Assembly: GCF_020164535.1 (NCBI RefSeq) | Contig: NZ_JAIQZC010000001.1 | Location: 248,001-312,000 of the forward strand | DNA: 64,000 nt | From: Psychroflexus montanilacus | Lineage (GTDB): Bacteria; Bacteroidota; Bacteroidia; Flavobacteriales; Flavobacteriaceae | Direction: 5' to 3' | Shown: piece by piece, positions 42,655 through 50,779 of the stretch | How positions within the stretch are numbered: position 1 is the stretch's first letter | Layout of the letters: every line of letters starts with the position of its first letter | Program-made: the position numbers and the translations under genes | Notes under the pieces: model-generated | Seen by the model: only the letters and a program-made list of their open reading frames with translations | Database searches by the model: none | Told to the model about the DNA's origin: nothing

Positions 42655-43675
42655 GATTAAAGCTTGCCATTATAGGATAGTGGTCAGAAAGTTTTATATC
42701 ATAGTTTTTAAAACCGACGTTTTCAATACTTTTCTCATTGAAAATAGCATCAATTCTAAGAGGCAAAAAATCAAAATCAAAAGTCTTACCTAAACCCTTT
42801 CCAGACTCTATAAAAGCATCTTCCATGTTGTGTTCTAAAAGTTTGCTGGACACAAAGGAAAATGGAGTATTATTCATGTCTATACAAACGATTTTGGGCA
42901 AGTCTGTGGTTTGGAAATTATCTGTAAGCATTTTGGCCTGCTCTTGTTGTTTTATAAAAGACTTCCCTACTCTGCTTATGAGCTTTTGATGATTTTCTTT
43001 CTGGAGCTCTTTAACATCTGGGATAATTTTAAGCGATTCCAAGTGAACAGCATAAATTCTAATGGTCATTCCATTAACCAAAACATCAGCAAAAATTGCA
43101 TTGTTGTGAGTGTTTGGAAAGTCAATAGTCCCTCTGTTCACAATCTTATGTTTACTGAAAATAGCAATTCCAATTTTGGAAGTTTCGGTTTTAAACTTTT
43201 CAAATCGATGTGGATAATTTTCCATCTGAAGTCCATCAACTTTCAGGTAATCTTGAAAAGCAACAACATCCGGAGCTTCATCAGTTACAAAAGCTGATAT
43301 TTTCTTTTCAACATTATCTTCTTTAATCCAATTGTATTCATTGAACAACCGCACATTATAACTCATCACTTTCAATGTGTTTTCAGACATGGTTTCGGGT
43401 AAATCATTCAACACGATGATTTTACTTATATAGGAATATCCAGACAGGACTAAAAGGGCAGAAAGTATAAAATGCAGCTTCAATCTTAGGATCCAATACA
43501 GTGCAAAAGCAAGATTGATGAGCATAAATATTGGCAGCCCTAAATTCAGAATAGAAAGAAACGCAGAAAATTTTGGTGGCACAAAGGGCAAAATGTAGGC
43601 AACCAGCAAACAAATTGCAAAAAAGACATTAAAAGTAAAAATTACTTTTTGAAAGAAATTGAGCTTTGACTTCAT
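42644..43675 (-). CDS. Endonuclease/exonuclease/phosphatase family membrane protein
   Basis: This 343-residue protein has three hydrophobic segments at about 10-100. An EEP domain (about 105-340) shows 'LKVMSYNVRLFNEYNW', 'VVAFQDY', 'RIYAVHLES', 'IVCIDMNNTPFS' (the GDxN box as IDMNN) and a final 'SDHYPIMA' with the Asp-His pair. Bacteroidota EEP proteins of this kind are usually membrane-anchored; the substrate is unknown. It is the last gene of the minus-strand TPR-ribH-mutL-rhomboid run and overlaps the convergent wbqC end by 11 bases. Confidence 0.85.
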   Translation of the reverse strand: MKSKLNFFQKVIFTFNVFFAICLLVAYILPFVPPKFSAFLSILNLGLPIFMLINLAFALYWILRLKLHFILSALLVLSGYSYISKIIVLNDLPETMSENTLKVMSYNVRLFNEYNWIKEDNVEKKISAFVTDEAPDVVAFQDYLKVDGLQMENYPHRFEKFKTETSKIGIAIFSKHKIVNRGTIDFPNTHNNAIFADVLVNGMTIRIYAVHLESLKIIPDVKELQKENHQKLISRVGKSFIKQQEQAKMLTDNFQTTDLPKIVCIDMNNTPFSFVSSKLLEHNMEDAFIESGKGLGKTFDFDFLPLRIDAIFNEKSIENVGFKNYDIKLSDHYPIMASFNLNP

Positions 43676-43680
43676 GACAA

Positions 43681-44565
43681 TTACATGTCTTTACCAGCTT
43701 TAAATAAAAAATCCTTCTCTTCTTTAGAAAGGCTATCGTACCCACTTTTACTTATTTTATCAAGAATTTGATCGATCTTTTTTTGTTTATCAGTTCTACT
43801 TGTAGTTGAGGACTGTGTTTTCTTAGAATTTTTATGGACAGTTTTCATGTTGCTTTTTCTTGATTTTGGCTGAAAAAAATCAGCAAACCAATCTGTAATA
43901 GTTTGTAACCAGGCTCCAATATCATTTCCTTTGTTAAGCTGAGTAATATAAAGGTATCCTATTCCTGCACCTCCAAGATGAGCTAGGTGTCCACCAGGAT
44001 TAGACAAAGGAATTTGAACTACATCCAGCACCACCAGAAAAGCGGCGATCCACCAAAGTTTAAGATTTCCAAGAAAGAACAATCTCACCTGCAAGTTGGG
44101 GGCTTGAGTAGCCGTAGCAACAAGAATTGCCATTACAGATGCAGATGCTCCTATTAAATAAGACCTTCCAGTACCGCTAAAAGCAGGAAGTAAATTATAG
44201 CTTAACGTGAAAATGAGTGCTCCAAAGACAGCGCCAAGAAAATATAAATTGAGCATGCGTCTTCCTGAAAAATAAGTTAGGAAGAATTTACCAGAAAAGT
44301 ACATGATCAACATGTTGGATAGAATGTGAAATATACCCGAATGCATGAAAGCATAAGTAATAATGGTCCACGGTTTATAAGCTAATTCCACAAGACTCTT
44401 TGGAAAAACCAGCCACTCAACAAAGAAATCAGCTGGAATTTGAAATAAAAATCCAAGTGTTCTAAAAACAAATGTAAGGATGAATAAAGCAACGTTGATA
44501 CCGATCAACTTTTCTAAAGTATCGGCTGTATTGTATTTATAGGCTAATTTTTGTTTCCAGTCCAT
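43681..44565 (-). CDS. Rhomboid family intramembrane serine protease
   Basis: This is a 294-residue protein, counted from ATG 44565 since the longer frame begins at a TTG. Six membrane helices are expected. Catalytic Ser141 sits in 'YLIGASASVMAIL' (GxSx form, last Gly replaced by Ala) and His196 in 'HLAHLGGAGIGY'. 'FMHSGIFHILSNMLIMYF' is the first conserved helix. A cytoplasmic Lys/Ser-rich tail of about 80 residues ends in 'FLFKAGKDM', as often seen in Bacteroidota rhomboids. It starts 1 base after the preceding rhomboid gene. Substrates are unknown. Confidence 0.88.
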   Translation of the reverse strand: MDWKQKLAYKYNTADTLEKLIGINVALFILTFVFRTLGFLFQIPADFFVEWLVFPKSLVELAYKPWTIITYAFMHSGIFHILSNMLIMYFSGKFFLTYFSGRRMLNLYFLGAVFGALIFTLSYNLLPAFSGTGRSYLIGASASVMAILVATATQAPNLQVRLFFLGNLKLWWIAAFLVVLDVVQIPLSNPGGHLAHLGGAGIGYLYITQLNKGNDIGAWLQTITDWFADFFQPKSRKSNMKTVHKNSKKTQSSTTSRTDKQKKIDQILDKISKSGYDSLSKEEKDFLFKAGKDM

Positions 44566-44566
44566 A

Positions 44567-45319
44567 TCAATTCCATCTGTTTTCGTTAAACGAATTTTTC
44601 TTCCAGTAGTACATGGTGATAAACCCAATAACGGCTCCCCCAATGTGTGCCCAATAAGCTGTGTTGGAAGGACCCAGTAAAGTTACTCCAGTTACAGCAG
44701 AAAAAAGGTTCATGAGGAAATATCCTCCAATTAAATATTTTGCTTTTACAGGAATAGGAACAAAAATGATATACAAAGGGAGGTTTGGAAATACAACAGC
44801 AAAAGCAGCAAGTACTCCAAAAATAGCCCCGGATGCGCCTACCATAGGCGTAAGGTAATTACTAAATAACTGATTACTGACATCTTTAGGAATAGAAGAA
44901 TATACACGATACTCCCCCGTGGATCTTACGCTTTCAAACATTTGAGAAATTTCATCTGGACTTACTCCTGCATCAATGTAGGCATTATAGGCTTCATTAA
45001 AACCTATATAACTAAATAAAATCTGAAAACCAGCAGCTCCCAAGCCAGCAGAAAAATAGATAAATAAAAATTTGCTTTGACCTAAATACTGTTCCAGCAA
45101 ACTGCCAAACATGTATAATGCAAACATATTGAACAGGATATGAGAAAAACTCCCGTGCATAAACATGTGAGTGATGATTTGCCAAAACCCAAAGTTTGGA
45201 TTTTCTGGAAACCATAGAGCAAATATTTTATAGGCATAATCTCCTAAATAATTTGCTCCAAAGAAAAATATAATGTTAGCGATTAATAAGACTTTGACCG
45301 TTTCGGTGATCCTTCCCAT
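44567..45319 (-). CDS. Rhomboid family intramembrane serine protease
   Basis: This 250-residue protein has conserved helices with 'HMFMHGSFSHILFNMFALYMFG' (51-72), Ser163 in 'PMVGASGAIFGVL' (GxSG form) and His225 in 'WAHIGGAVIGF', so the catalytic dyad is complete. A loop of about 50 residues (105-155) precedes the Ser helix. Its ATG directly follows the mutL stop codon, and the second rhomboid begins one base after its own stop. The pair may cleave different membrane substrates. Confidence 0.9.
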   Translation of the reverse strand: MGRITETVKVLLIANIIFFFGANYLGDYAYKIFALWFPENPNFGFWQIITHMFMHGSFSHILFNMFALYMFGSLLEQYLGQSKFLFIYFSAGLGAAGFQILFSYIGFNEAYNAYIDAGVSPDEISQMFESVRSTGEYRVYSSIPKDVSNQLFSNYLTPMVGASGAIFGVLAAFAVVFPNLPLYIIFVPIPVKAKYLIGGYFLMNLFSAVTGVTLLGPSNTAYWAHIGGAVIGFITMYYWKKNSFNENRWN

Positions 45320-47167
45320 TTACATAAATTTTTTGTCGAAATCTGCAGCAGATTGTTTTACGAAAACTAAACGATTTAGTGGAGTTAGCATAGGTTCTTT
45401 GCAAGAAAATAACAGATTTACAAGTTCTGTTTGCTCTTCCTTTTGAAGGACTGTTCCATTTTTGATTGCCATACTCTGTGCCAAGGATTTAGCTAATCTA
45501 TCGGTTTGATCAAACCCAGAATCTGGAATGTCATTTTCGAAATCCGATAATAGCTGATCCAATAGAATTGAAGTTTCACTTTCAGGCAAACGGTTTGGTA
45601 TTCCATTGATCTTTACAAAATCTTCTCCCAATTCTGATATGGAAAAACCAGCGTTGACCAATGCTTCTCTTAAAATTTTAAACACCCGTATTTCATTGGT
45701 ATCTAGCTGTAATTTTAATGGAAATAACAACTGCTGACTCAATGCAGGTTGAGCCGTGATATTTTTTAATAGCTCTTCATACAAAATTCTAAAATGCGCT
45801 CGATGTTGATCTATAATGAGCATTTCTGATTTAGTAGAAGTAATAATATATTTACGCTGAAGCTGAAAGGTGCCCGAAGACTGGTAACTAGATAATTCTC
45901 GTTGAAAAAGTGAAGGTGAAACCGATTCACTTTCAACTTCTATATTCATCAAATCAGTTTCGTGATTTGAGGCTTCAGTGTAAAGAGATTCCCAGTTGGC
46001 AGTCGATTTTGATTTGAATGTACCTGTATTTTTAGATGTAGGGTTCATTTTCATCTCAGACTCAAAAGGATTGAAATTTCTATCCACGTCAATTGAAGGA
46101 ATTTTGGCACCCGTTTTATGCTGAGTATAATCCGTATCCATGCTCGAGTCTTTATTGAAATCCAAAACTGGAGAAACGTTGAACTGCCCAAGACTATGCT
46201 TTACACTACTTCTTAATATGGAATAAATAGCATGTTCATTATCAAATTTTACTTCTGTTTTTGTCGGATGTATATTAATATCTATTGACTTTGGATCAAC
46301 TTGCAAATACAAGAAGTAAGACGGGTAGGCTTTATCTTTTAACAAGCCTTCAAAAGCACTTGAAACCGCATGGTGTAGATAAGGATGTTTTATGAAACGA
46401 TCGTTGACAAAGAAAAACTGTTCTCCTCGGGATTTTTTTGCAAACTCAGGTTTGCCAACAAAGCCTGTCAACTTTATCAGATCCGTTTCTTCTTTTACAG
46501 GAACCAGCTTCTCATTGGTTTTAGCTCCCATAACACCTACAATACGTTGTCTGTGGTTAGCGACTGGAAGATTAAATAGTTCACTTCCATTATGAATCAG
46601 TTTGAAAGCAATAGAAGGATGTACCAAAGCAACTCTTTGAAATTCATCAATAACATGCTTTTGCTCTACAGTTGTAGATTTCAAAAAATTACGACGTGCA
46701 GGGATATTAAAAAAAAGATTTTTAACAGAAATTGAAGTCCCTACAGGAGTTACGCAGGGTTCCTGTTGCACCATAAGGCTACCTTCTATGATAAGATGAG
46801 ACCCAAGGTCTTCATCCTCAGTTTTGGTTTTCATCTCCACATGAGACACAGCTGCAATAGAGGCTAATGCTTCTCCTCGAAATCCTTTGGTATGAAGACG
46901 AAACAAATCTTCGGCAGTATTGATTTTTGAAGTAGCGTGACGCTCAAAAGATAGCCTAGCATCTGTATCTCCCATTCCAGAACCATTATCTATAACCTGA
47001 ATCAAAGTTTTACCTCCCTCCTTTACCAGCAATGTTATAGACGAAGCATTAGCGTCTACAGCGTTTTCCAAAAGTTCTTTCACCACAGAGGCAGGACGTT
47101 GAACGACTTCTCCAGCGGCTATTTGATTTGCAACATGGTCTGGCAGTAAGTGAATGATGCTATTCAT
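45320..47167 (-). CDS. mutL: DNA mismatch repair protein MutL
   Basis: This 615-residue protein has the N-terminal GHKL ATPase with 'ELLENAVDANASSITL', 'IDNGSGM' and 'TKGFRGEALASI'. A linker rich in Ser/Asn/Lys (about 340-430) follows, then a C-terminal dimerisation domain (430-615). The endonuclease motif DQHA(X)2E(X)4E reads Asp453-Gln-His-Arg-Ala-His-Phe459, with the first Ala and the Glu replaced. The C-x-H-G-R-P motif is also missing ('CKEPMLTPLNR'). Nicking activity therefore looks absent. It lies in an operon downstream of ribH. Confidence 0.95.
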   Translation of the reverse strand: MNSIIHLLPDHVANQIAAGEVVQRPASVVKELLENAVDANASSITLLVKEGGKTLIQVIDNGSGMGDTDARLSFERHATSKINTAEDLFRLHTKGFRGEALASIAAVSHVEMKTKTEDEDLGSHLIIEGSLMVQQEPCVTPVGTSISVKNLFFNIPARRNFLKSTTVEQKHVIDEFQRVALVHPSIAFKLIHNGSELFNLPVANHRQRIVGVMGAKTNEKLVPVKEETDLIKLTGFVGKPEFAKKSRGEQFFFVNDRFIKHPYLHHAVSSAFEGLLKDKAYPSYFLYLQVDPKSIDINIHPTKTEVKFDNEHAIYSILRSSVKHSLGQFNVSPVLDFNKDSSMDTDYTQHKTGAKIPSIDVDRNFNPFESEMKMNPTSKNTGTFKSKSTANWESLYTEASNHETDLMNIEVESESVSPSLFQRELSSYQSSGTFQLQRKYIITSTKSEMLIIDQHRAHFRILYEELLKNITAQPALSQQLLFPLKLQLDTNEIRVFKILREALVNAGFSISELGEDFVKINGIPNRLPESETSILLDQLLSDFENDIPDSGFDQTDRLAKSLAQSMAIKNGTVLQKEEQTELVNLLFSCKEPMLTPLNRLVFVKQSAADFDKKFM

Positions 47168-47170
47168 TGA

Positions 47171-47464
47171 CTATTTTGAGGAAAAAATTGACAGATCAAA
47201 ATCGATGATCCATAAAAAGATAAAAGTTAAAATAAGTGCTATGAGTATAACTGTTCTATTGATACCTCGATTCCCTCTATGTCTAGAGTTCTCTCTTGCC
47301 TCCGCCCAGTGAGAACCAAAATCAACACTATTATGCGTCTCTTTGTACTTAGCAAATTTAGAATCAAAACTATAGGGATTTCCAGTATCTTTCCCCTTAT
47401 AATACCTGGGAGTATAATTGTATCTGGAATTCTTCCGAAGCTTAAGTGATTTGAGTTTAAACAT
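47171..47464 (-). CDS. Small C-terminally anchored membrane protein (not a riboflavin synthase subunit)
   Basis: This 97-residue protein has a basic, Tyr/Lys-rich N-terminal 65 residues with no enzyme motif, then one transmembrane helix (about 71-88, 'VILIALILTFIFLWII'). Similar proteins next to ribH in Bacteroidota databases often carry the name 'riboflavin synthase subunit beta'. That name fits the neighbouring ribH and finds no support here, as the protein lacks lumazine synthase features. It is 3 bases upstream of mutL and 88 bases downstream of ribH, with its own promoter box at 47482-47489. Confidence 0.75.
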   Translation of the reverse strand: MFKLKSLKLRKNSRYNYTPRYYKGKDTGNPYSFDSKFAKYKETHNSVDFGSHWAEARENSRHRGNRGINRTVILIALILTFIFLWIIDFDLSIFSSK

Positions 47465-47481
47465 AATTTTTGCTGAATCTT

Positions 47482-47489
47482 CAAAATTA
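47482..47489 (-). promoter_or_regulatory. Internal -7 box (TAATTTTG) upstream of the small membrane protein and mutL
   Basis: An exact TAnnTTTG match lies 17 nt before the ATG at 47464 in the 88-base gap after ribH. It suggests mutL and the rhomboids can be transcribed independently of ribH. No -33 TTG at standard distance. Confidence 0.4.
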
Positions 47490-47552
47490 AAGAAAATCCA
47501 TCAATTCTTAGAGGATAACCCTTATTTAAAAAAGGAAATTTTCTAAAAAAAG

Positions 47553-48062
47553 CTAGTCTGCTTTATAGAATTTTGCATCTTTTCTAAGCTGAGCCATCTT
47601 AATGGCTGCTATGGCTGCTTCGGTTCCTTTGTTCCCGTGAACTCCACCAGATCGGGCTTCAGATTGAGCTTTTGTATCGTCTGTTAACACACAAAAAATA
47701 ACAGGAATATCACCTTTTAGATTCAATTCCATGATACCTTGAGTTAATCCTTGACACACAAAATCAAAATGTTTGGTCTCCCCTTGAATTACATTTCCAA
47801 CAGCAACTATAGCATCAAGCATATCAAAGCTTTCTTGCATTTTCTTGCAAGCGTATGGCAGCTCAAAACTTCCTGGAACATTCCATCTTACAATATTCTC
47901 TTTGATGGCTCCATTTTCAATCAAAGCATCAAAACCACCTTGAAAAAGATTTTCAGTAATATCTGGATTCCATTCTGAAACCACAAAGCCAATTTTCATG
48001 TCTTTAGCGTCAGGAAGTTGATCCTTATTATAATCAGAAAGGTTTTTTTCAGAAGTTGCCAT
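47553..48062 (-). CDS. ribH: 6,7-dimethyl-8-ribityllumazine synthase
   Basis: This 169-residue enzyme joins the pyrimidine and dihydroxybutanone phosphate to form lumazine in riboflavin synthesis. Active-site parts are 'VVSEWNPDITENL' (Trp/Asn near 31), 'NVPGSFELPYACKK', 'VGNVIQGETKHFDFV' with the catalytic His, and 'GVHGNKGTEAAIAAIKMAQL'. It is preceded by an unconserved 20-residue N-terminal extension. It starts 2 bases after the TPR gene's stop. No other riboflavin gene is in the window. Confidence 0.96.
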   Translation of the reverse strand: MATSEKNLSDYNKDQLPDAKDMKIGFVVSEWNPDITENLFQGGFDALIENGAIKENIVRWNVPGSFELPYACKKMQESFDMLDAIVAVGNVIQGETKHFDFVCQGLTQGIMELNLKGDIPVIFCVLTDDTKAQSEARSGGVHGNKGTEAAIAAIKMAQLRKDAKFYKAD

Positions 48063-48064
48063 AA

Positions 48065-48832
48065 TTAAAGAACTTCTGCTTGTCCTAAATACACATCTAT
48101 ATTTTTAGCTTCTGCAGAATTTGGAAACTCATCACTAATTCTTTCTAAATGCTTTTTGGCAGTTTTGCCATTTTTAAGACTGATTGCAGTGATTGCAGCT
48201 TTCAATAGGAATTTTGGGGTTGTGAACTCGTTTGTGCGCATTTTGGCAGCTTGCTCAAAATAATCTAACGCTTCCTCAGGTTGATCCAACTGAACAAAAG
48301 CATCTCCAATAGATCCTTTAGCCAGTGGGGTTAAAATTTCATCATCAACATTAAATTTGTCTAGATAATCAATAGCTTCCTGGTAATTTCCTAAATTTAA
48401 ATGAGAAATGCCTGCGTAGTAATTGGCAAGTTGCCCTGCTTTTGTTCCACTATAACTGGATGCTATGTCTTCAAATCCAAATTTCCCATTTCCCCCTTGT
48501 AGTGACCTGGTAAATAAAGAATCTTGTTGACTACCAGAGGCTTCAATTGCAGAATCAAAAAACTGCTGTGCCTGGTTCATTTCATTAGCAGCTTCAGCTT
48601 CATTTGGCTCCTGGATAAATTTCTGATAACCCAAGAATCCAAGGATGACAACAGCTATAGCGATGATGACACCAAAAATAGGTTTTTGATATTTAGACAA
48701 AAACTGTTCGGTTGAACTAGCGCCTTCATCTAATGTGTTAAATACTTCAGCTGTTGTTGATTCTTTTTCAACCTGCTCTTCACGTTCAGCTTTATTATTT
48801 GGTTTGTAACCTCTCTTCTTGTATGATGCCAT
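48065..48832 (-). CDS. TPR-containing membrane-anchored protein (YfgM-like)
   Basis: This 255-residue protein has a basic, Lys/Glu-rich N-terminus, one transmembrane helix (about 53-71, 'IFGVIIAIAVVILGFLGY') and a periplasmic half with about four tetratricopeptide repeats ('LANYYAGISHLNLGNYQEAIDYLDKF', 'GDAFVQLDQPEEALDYFEQAAKM'). This resembles YfgM, a partner of the periplasmic chaperone network, or a similar scaffold. It is first in the ribH-mutL operon. A good promoter (TTG-N17-TATTTTTG) lies at 48854-48881. The partner is not identified. Confidence 0.8.
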   Translation of the reverse strand: MASYKKRGYKPNNKAEREEQVEKESTTAEVFNTLDEGASSTEQFLSKYQKPIFGVIIAIAVVILGFLGYQKFIQEPNEAEAANEMNQAQQFFDSAIEASGSQQDSLFTRSLQGGNGKFGFEDIASSYSGTKAGQLANYYAGISHLNLGNYQEAIDYLDKFNVDDEILTPLAKGSIGDAFVQLDQPEEALDYFEQAAKMRTNEFTTPKFLLKAAITAISLKNGKTAKKHLERISDEFPNSAEAKNIDVYLGQAEVL

Positions 48833-48853
48833 AATTGTATTTTATTCAAGGGG

Positions 48854-48881
48854 CAAAAATATAATTTTATTCCATATACAA
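48854..48881 (-). promoter_or_regulatory. Promoter TTG-N17-TATTTTTG for the TPR-ribH operon
   Basis: On the minus strand TATTTTTG lies at 48861-48854, 21 nt before the ATG at 48832, and TTG at 48881-48879 gives a 17-nt spacer. It sits in the 144-base divergent gap shared with recF. Confidence 0.55.
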
Positions 48882-48976
48882 TACACTATTTATTTGATAT
48901 TTTTACATTTCAACTTTTAATGAATTCAGAAGAAAAAACCCCTGTATACACGGCTAAAGTAAATTGAAGTTATCAC

Positions 48977-50071
48977 ATGATTTTAAAAAAATTATCTCTT
49001 ATCAATTATAAAAATTTTGAACAGCTAACCTTAGAGTTCGATTCTAAAATAAATTGCTTTGTAGGTAAAAATGGAATAGGAAAGACCAATATCCTCGATG
49101 CCATCTATCATCTGGCCTTTGGCAAAAGCTATTTCAACCCGATTACAAGTCAAAATGTGAAACATGGTGAAGAGTTTTTTATGCTGGAAGGAGATTTTAT
49201 AAATGGTGAAAAGTCTGAGAAAATTATCACTTCTTTCAAAAAAGGGCAACGCAAGATCATTAAAAGAAACGGGAAAGATTATGAGAAAATAAGCGACCAT
49301 ATAGGAACAATCCCGCTGGTCATCATCTCTCCTACCGACAGAGATTTGATTTTGGAAGGAAGTGAAACCAGACGTAAATTTATGGATGGAGTTATTTCCC
49401 AAGGTGACAAATTGTATCTAAATACCTTATTAAATTACAATAAAGTCTTGTCTCAGCGTAATGCACTTCTTAAATATTTTGCAGCTAATCGTACTTATGA
49501 CAAGACAAGCCTTGAGGTTTATGATGATCAAATCATCGAACTAGGTCAGGTCATTTTTGAAAAAAGAAGAGAATTTATTGAAGAATTTACACCTATTCTT
49601 CAAAAAAGATATGAAGAAATAAGCGATTCCAGAGAAAATATCAGTCTGAAATACAGAAGCCAATTTAATGAGAAAGATACTTTTGAAGAAATCTTAACAT
49701 CTGGTCTCAAGACGGATTTACAGCGTCAGTTTTCCAATTTTGGCACACATAAAGATGATCTTATTTTTAAAATAAAATCACATTCAGTTAAAAAGTTTGG
49801 CTCTCAAGGCCAACAAAAATCCTATTTGATAGCCTTAAAATTTGCTCAGTATGATTTTTTAAAATCACACTACGGAGTTAAGCCTATTTTGCTTTTGGAT
49901 GATATTTTTGATAAACTAGATGAAGATCGAGTATCACAAATTGTAAAAATGGTCACCAATGCAGAACTTGGTCAGATGTGTATTAGCGATACTCACCCCG
50001 AAAGAACCGAGGAAGTTGTAAAGAAGAATGCAACTGCTTATAAAATGATAAATTTAGAATATGAAGTATAA
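48977..50071 (+). CDS. recF: DNA replication and repair protein RecF
   Basis: This 364-residue SMC-like ATPase loads RecA at gapped DNA. Walker A is GKNGIGKT (30-37). The signature motif is '[18 protein letters not shown]' (S-x-G-x-Q) near 275 and Walker B is '[15 protein letters not shown]'. Length and order match the family. It is first in the plus-strand run that continues with a lipoprotein and a DUF721 protein. The lipoprotein start (50061) overlaps recF by 11 bases. No exact promoter box was found on this strand in the shared divergent gap; TACATTTC at about 48905 is the nearest. Confidence 0.95.
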   Translation: MILKKLSLINYKNFEQLTLEFDSKINCFVGKNGIGKTNILDAIYHLAFGKSYFNPITSQNVKHGEEFFMLEGDFINGEKSEKIITSFKKGQRKIIKRNGKDYEKISDHIGTIPLVIISPTDRDLILEGSETRRKFMDGVISQGDKLYLNTLLNYNKVLSQRNALLKYFAANRTYDKTSLEVYDDQIIELGQVIFEKRREFIEEFTPILQKRYEEISDSRENISLKYRSQFNEKDTFEEILTSGLKTDLQRQFSNFGTHKDDLIFKIKSHSVKKFGSQGQQKSYLIALKFAQYDFLKSHYGVKPILLLDDIFDKLDEDRVSQIVKMVTNAELGQMCISDTHPERTEEVVKKNATAYKMINLEYEV

Positions 50072-50486
50072 ACTCTTACTTTTTAGCCTGGTTGTCCTGG
50101 TTGCTTGCCAATCGAAACCTGACGCAGAAGACATTTCAAAACTCAATGGATTTTGGGAAATTGAAAAGGCAGAAACTCCCTACGGAGATAAGTCTTATAA
50201 AATGAATCAAATGGTAGATTATTTTAAAATTGAAGATTCTACAGGTTTTAGAAAAAAGATGCAACCCAGCTTATTAGGAAACTATCAATCTTCTCAAAAC
50301 CGAGAATATTTCAAAATTCAGGATTCAAAAGACAGTCTGGTGTTAGTATACGAAAATGATTACGACACTTGGACGGAGACTCTATTAAGCATAGAAGATG
50401 ATAAATTTGTTGTAAAAAACAAACAAAACTTTATTTACACCTACAAAAGACACGAACCAAATAACCTAGACTTAGATGAAGAATAA
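50061..50486 (+). CDS. Small lipoprotein with lipocalin-like strands
   Basis: This 141-residue protein has a lipoprotein signal ending at Cys16 (LVAC). The mature part begins '[19 protein letters not shown]' and alternates short amphipathic strands, as in small lipocalin-like families; no ligand or enzyme motif is seen. Its start overlaps recF by 11 bases (ATGAAGTATAA) and its end overlaps the DUF721 gene by 11 bases (ATGAAGAATAA), so the three are translationally linked. Its function is unknown. Confidence 0.75.
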   Translation: MKYKLLLFSLVVLVACQSKPDAEDISKLNGFWEIEKAETPYGDKSYKMNQMVDYFKIEDSTGFRKKMQPSLLGNYQSSQNREYFKIQDSKDSLVLVYENDYDTWTETLLSIEDDKFVVKNKQNFIYTYKRHEPNNLDLDEE

Positions 50487-50775
50487 AAGAGCGAATGAAG
50501 AACAGTCTATGAAAGACTTGATGGAAATCTTCAAAAGCAAACATAGATTGAACCCAGGCTTGGACAAAGTGGATGTTGAAAATGCGTGGATGACGCAACT
50601 AGGTCCAGCGATAAAAAATTACACAAACGAAATCAAATTCAGAAATAACACCCTTACAGTACATTTGTCTTCTTCAACATTGAGAGAAGAATTGAGTTAT
50701 GGAAAGGAGAAAATCATAAAAACACTCAATGAGAGTTTGGGTAAAAAACTGATTTCTAAATTAATTTTAAGATAA
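50476..50775 (+). CDS. DUF721 (DciA-like) protein, candidate replicative helicase loader
   Basis: This 99-residue protein shows the DUF721 pattern: an N-terminal helical part 'DLMEIFKSKHRLNPGLDKVDVENAWMTQLGPAIKNYT' and a beta-rich 'EIKFRNNTLTVHLSSSTLREELSYGKEKIIKTLNESLGKKLISKLIL'. DUF721 is the core of DciA, which recruits the replicative helicase DnaB in bacteria lacking DnaC. Most Bacteroidota lack DnaC, so this is a reasonable helicase-operator candidate. It follows recF by two overlaps of 11 bases each, in keeping with a replication context. The exact role is inferred. Confidence 0.8.
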   Translation: MKNKRANEEQSMKDLMEIFKSKHRLNPGLDKVDVENAWMTQLGPAIKNYTNEIKFRNNTLTVHLSSSTLREELSYGKEKIIKTLNESLGKKLISKLILR

Positions 50776-50779
50776 AACT

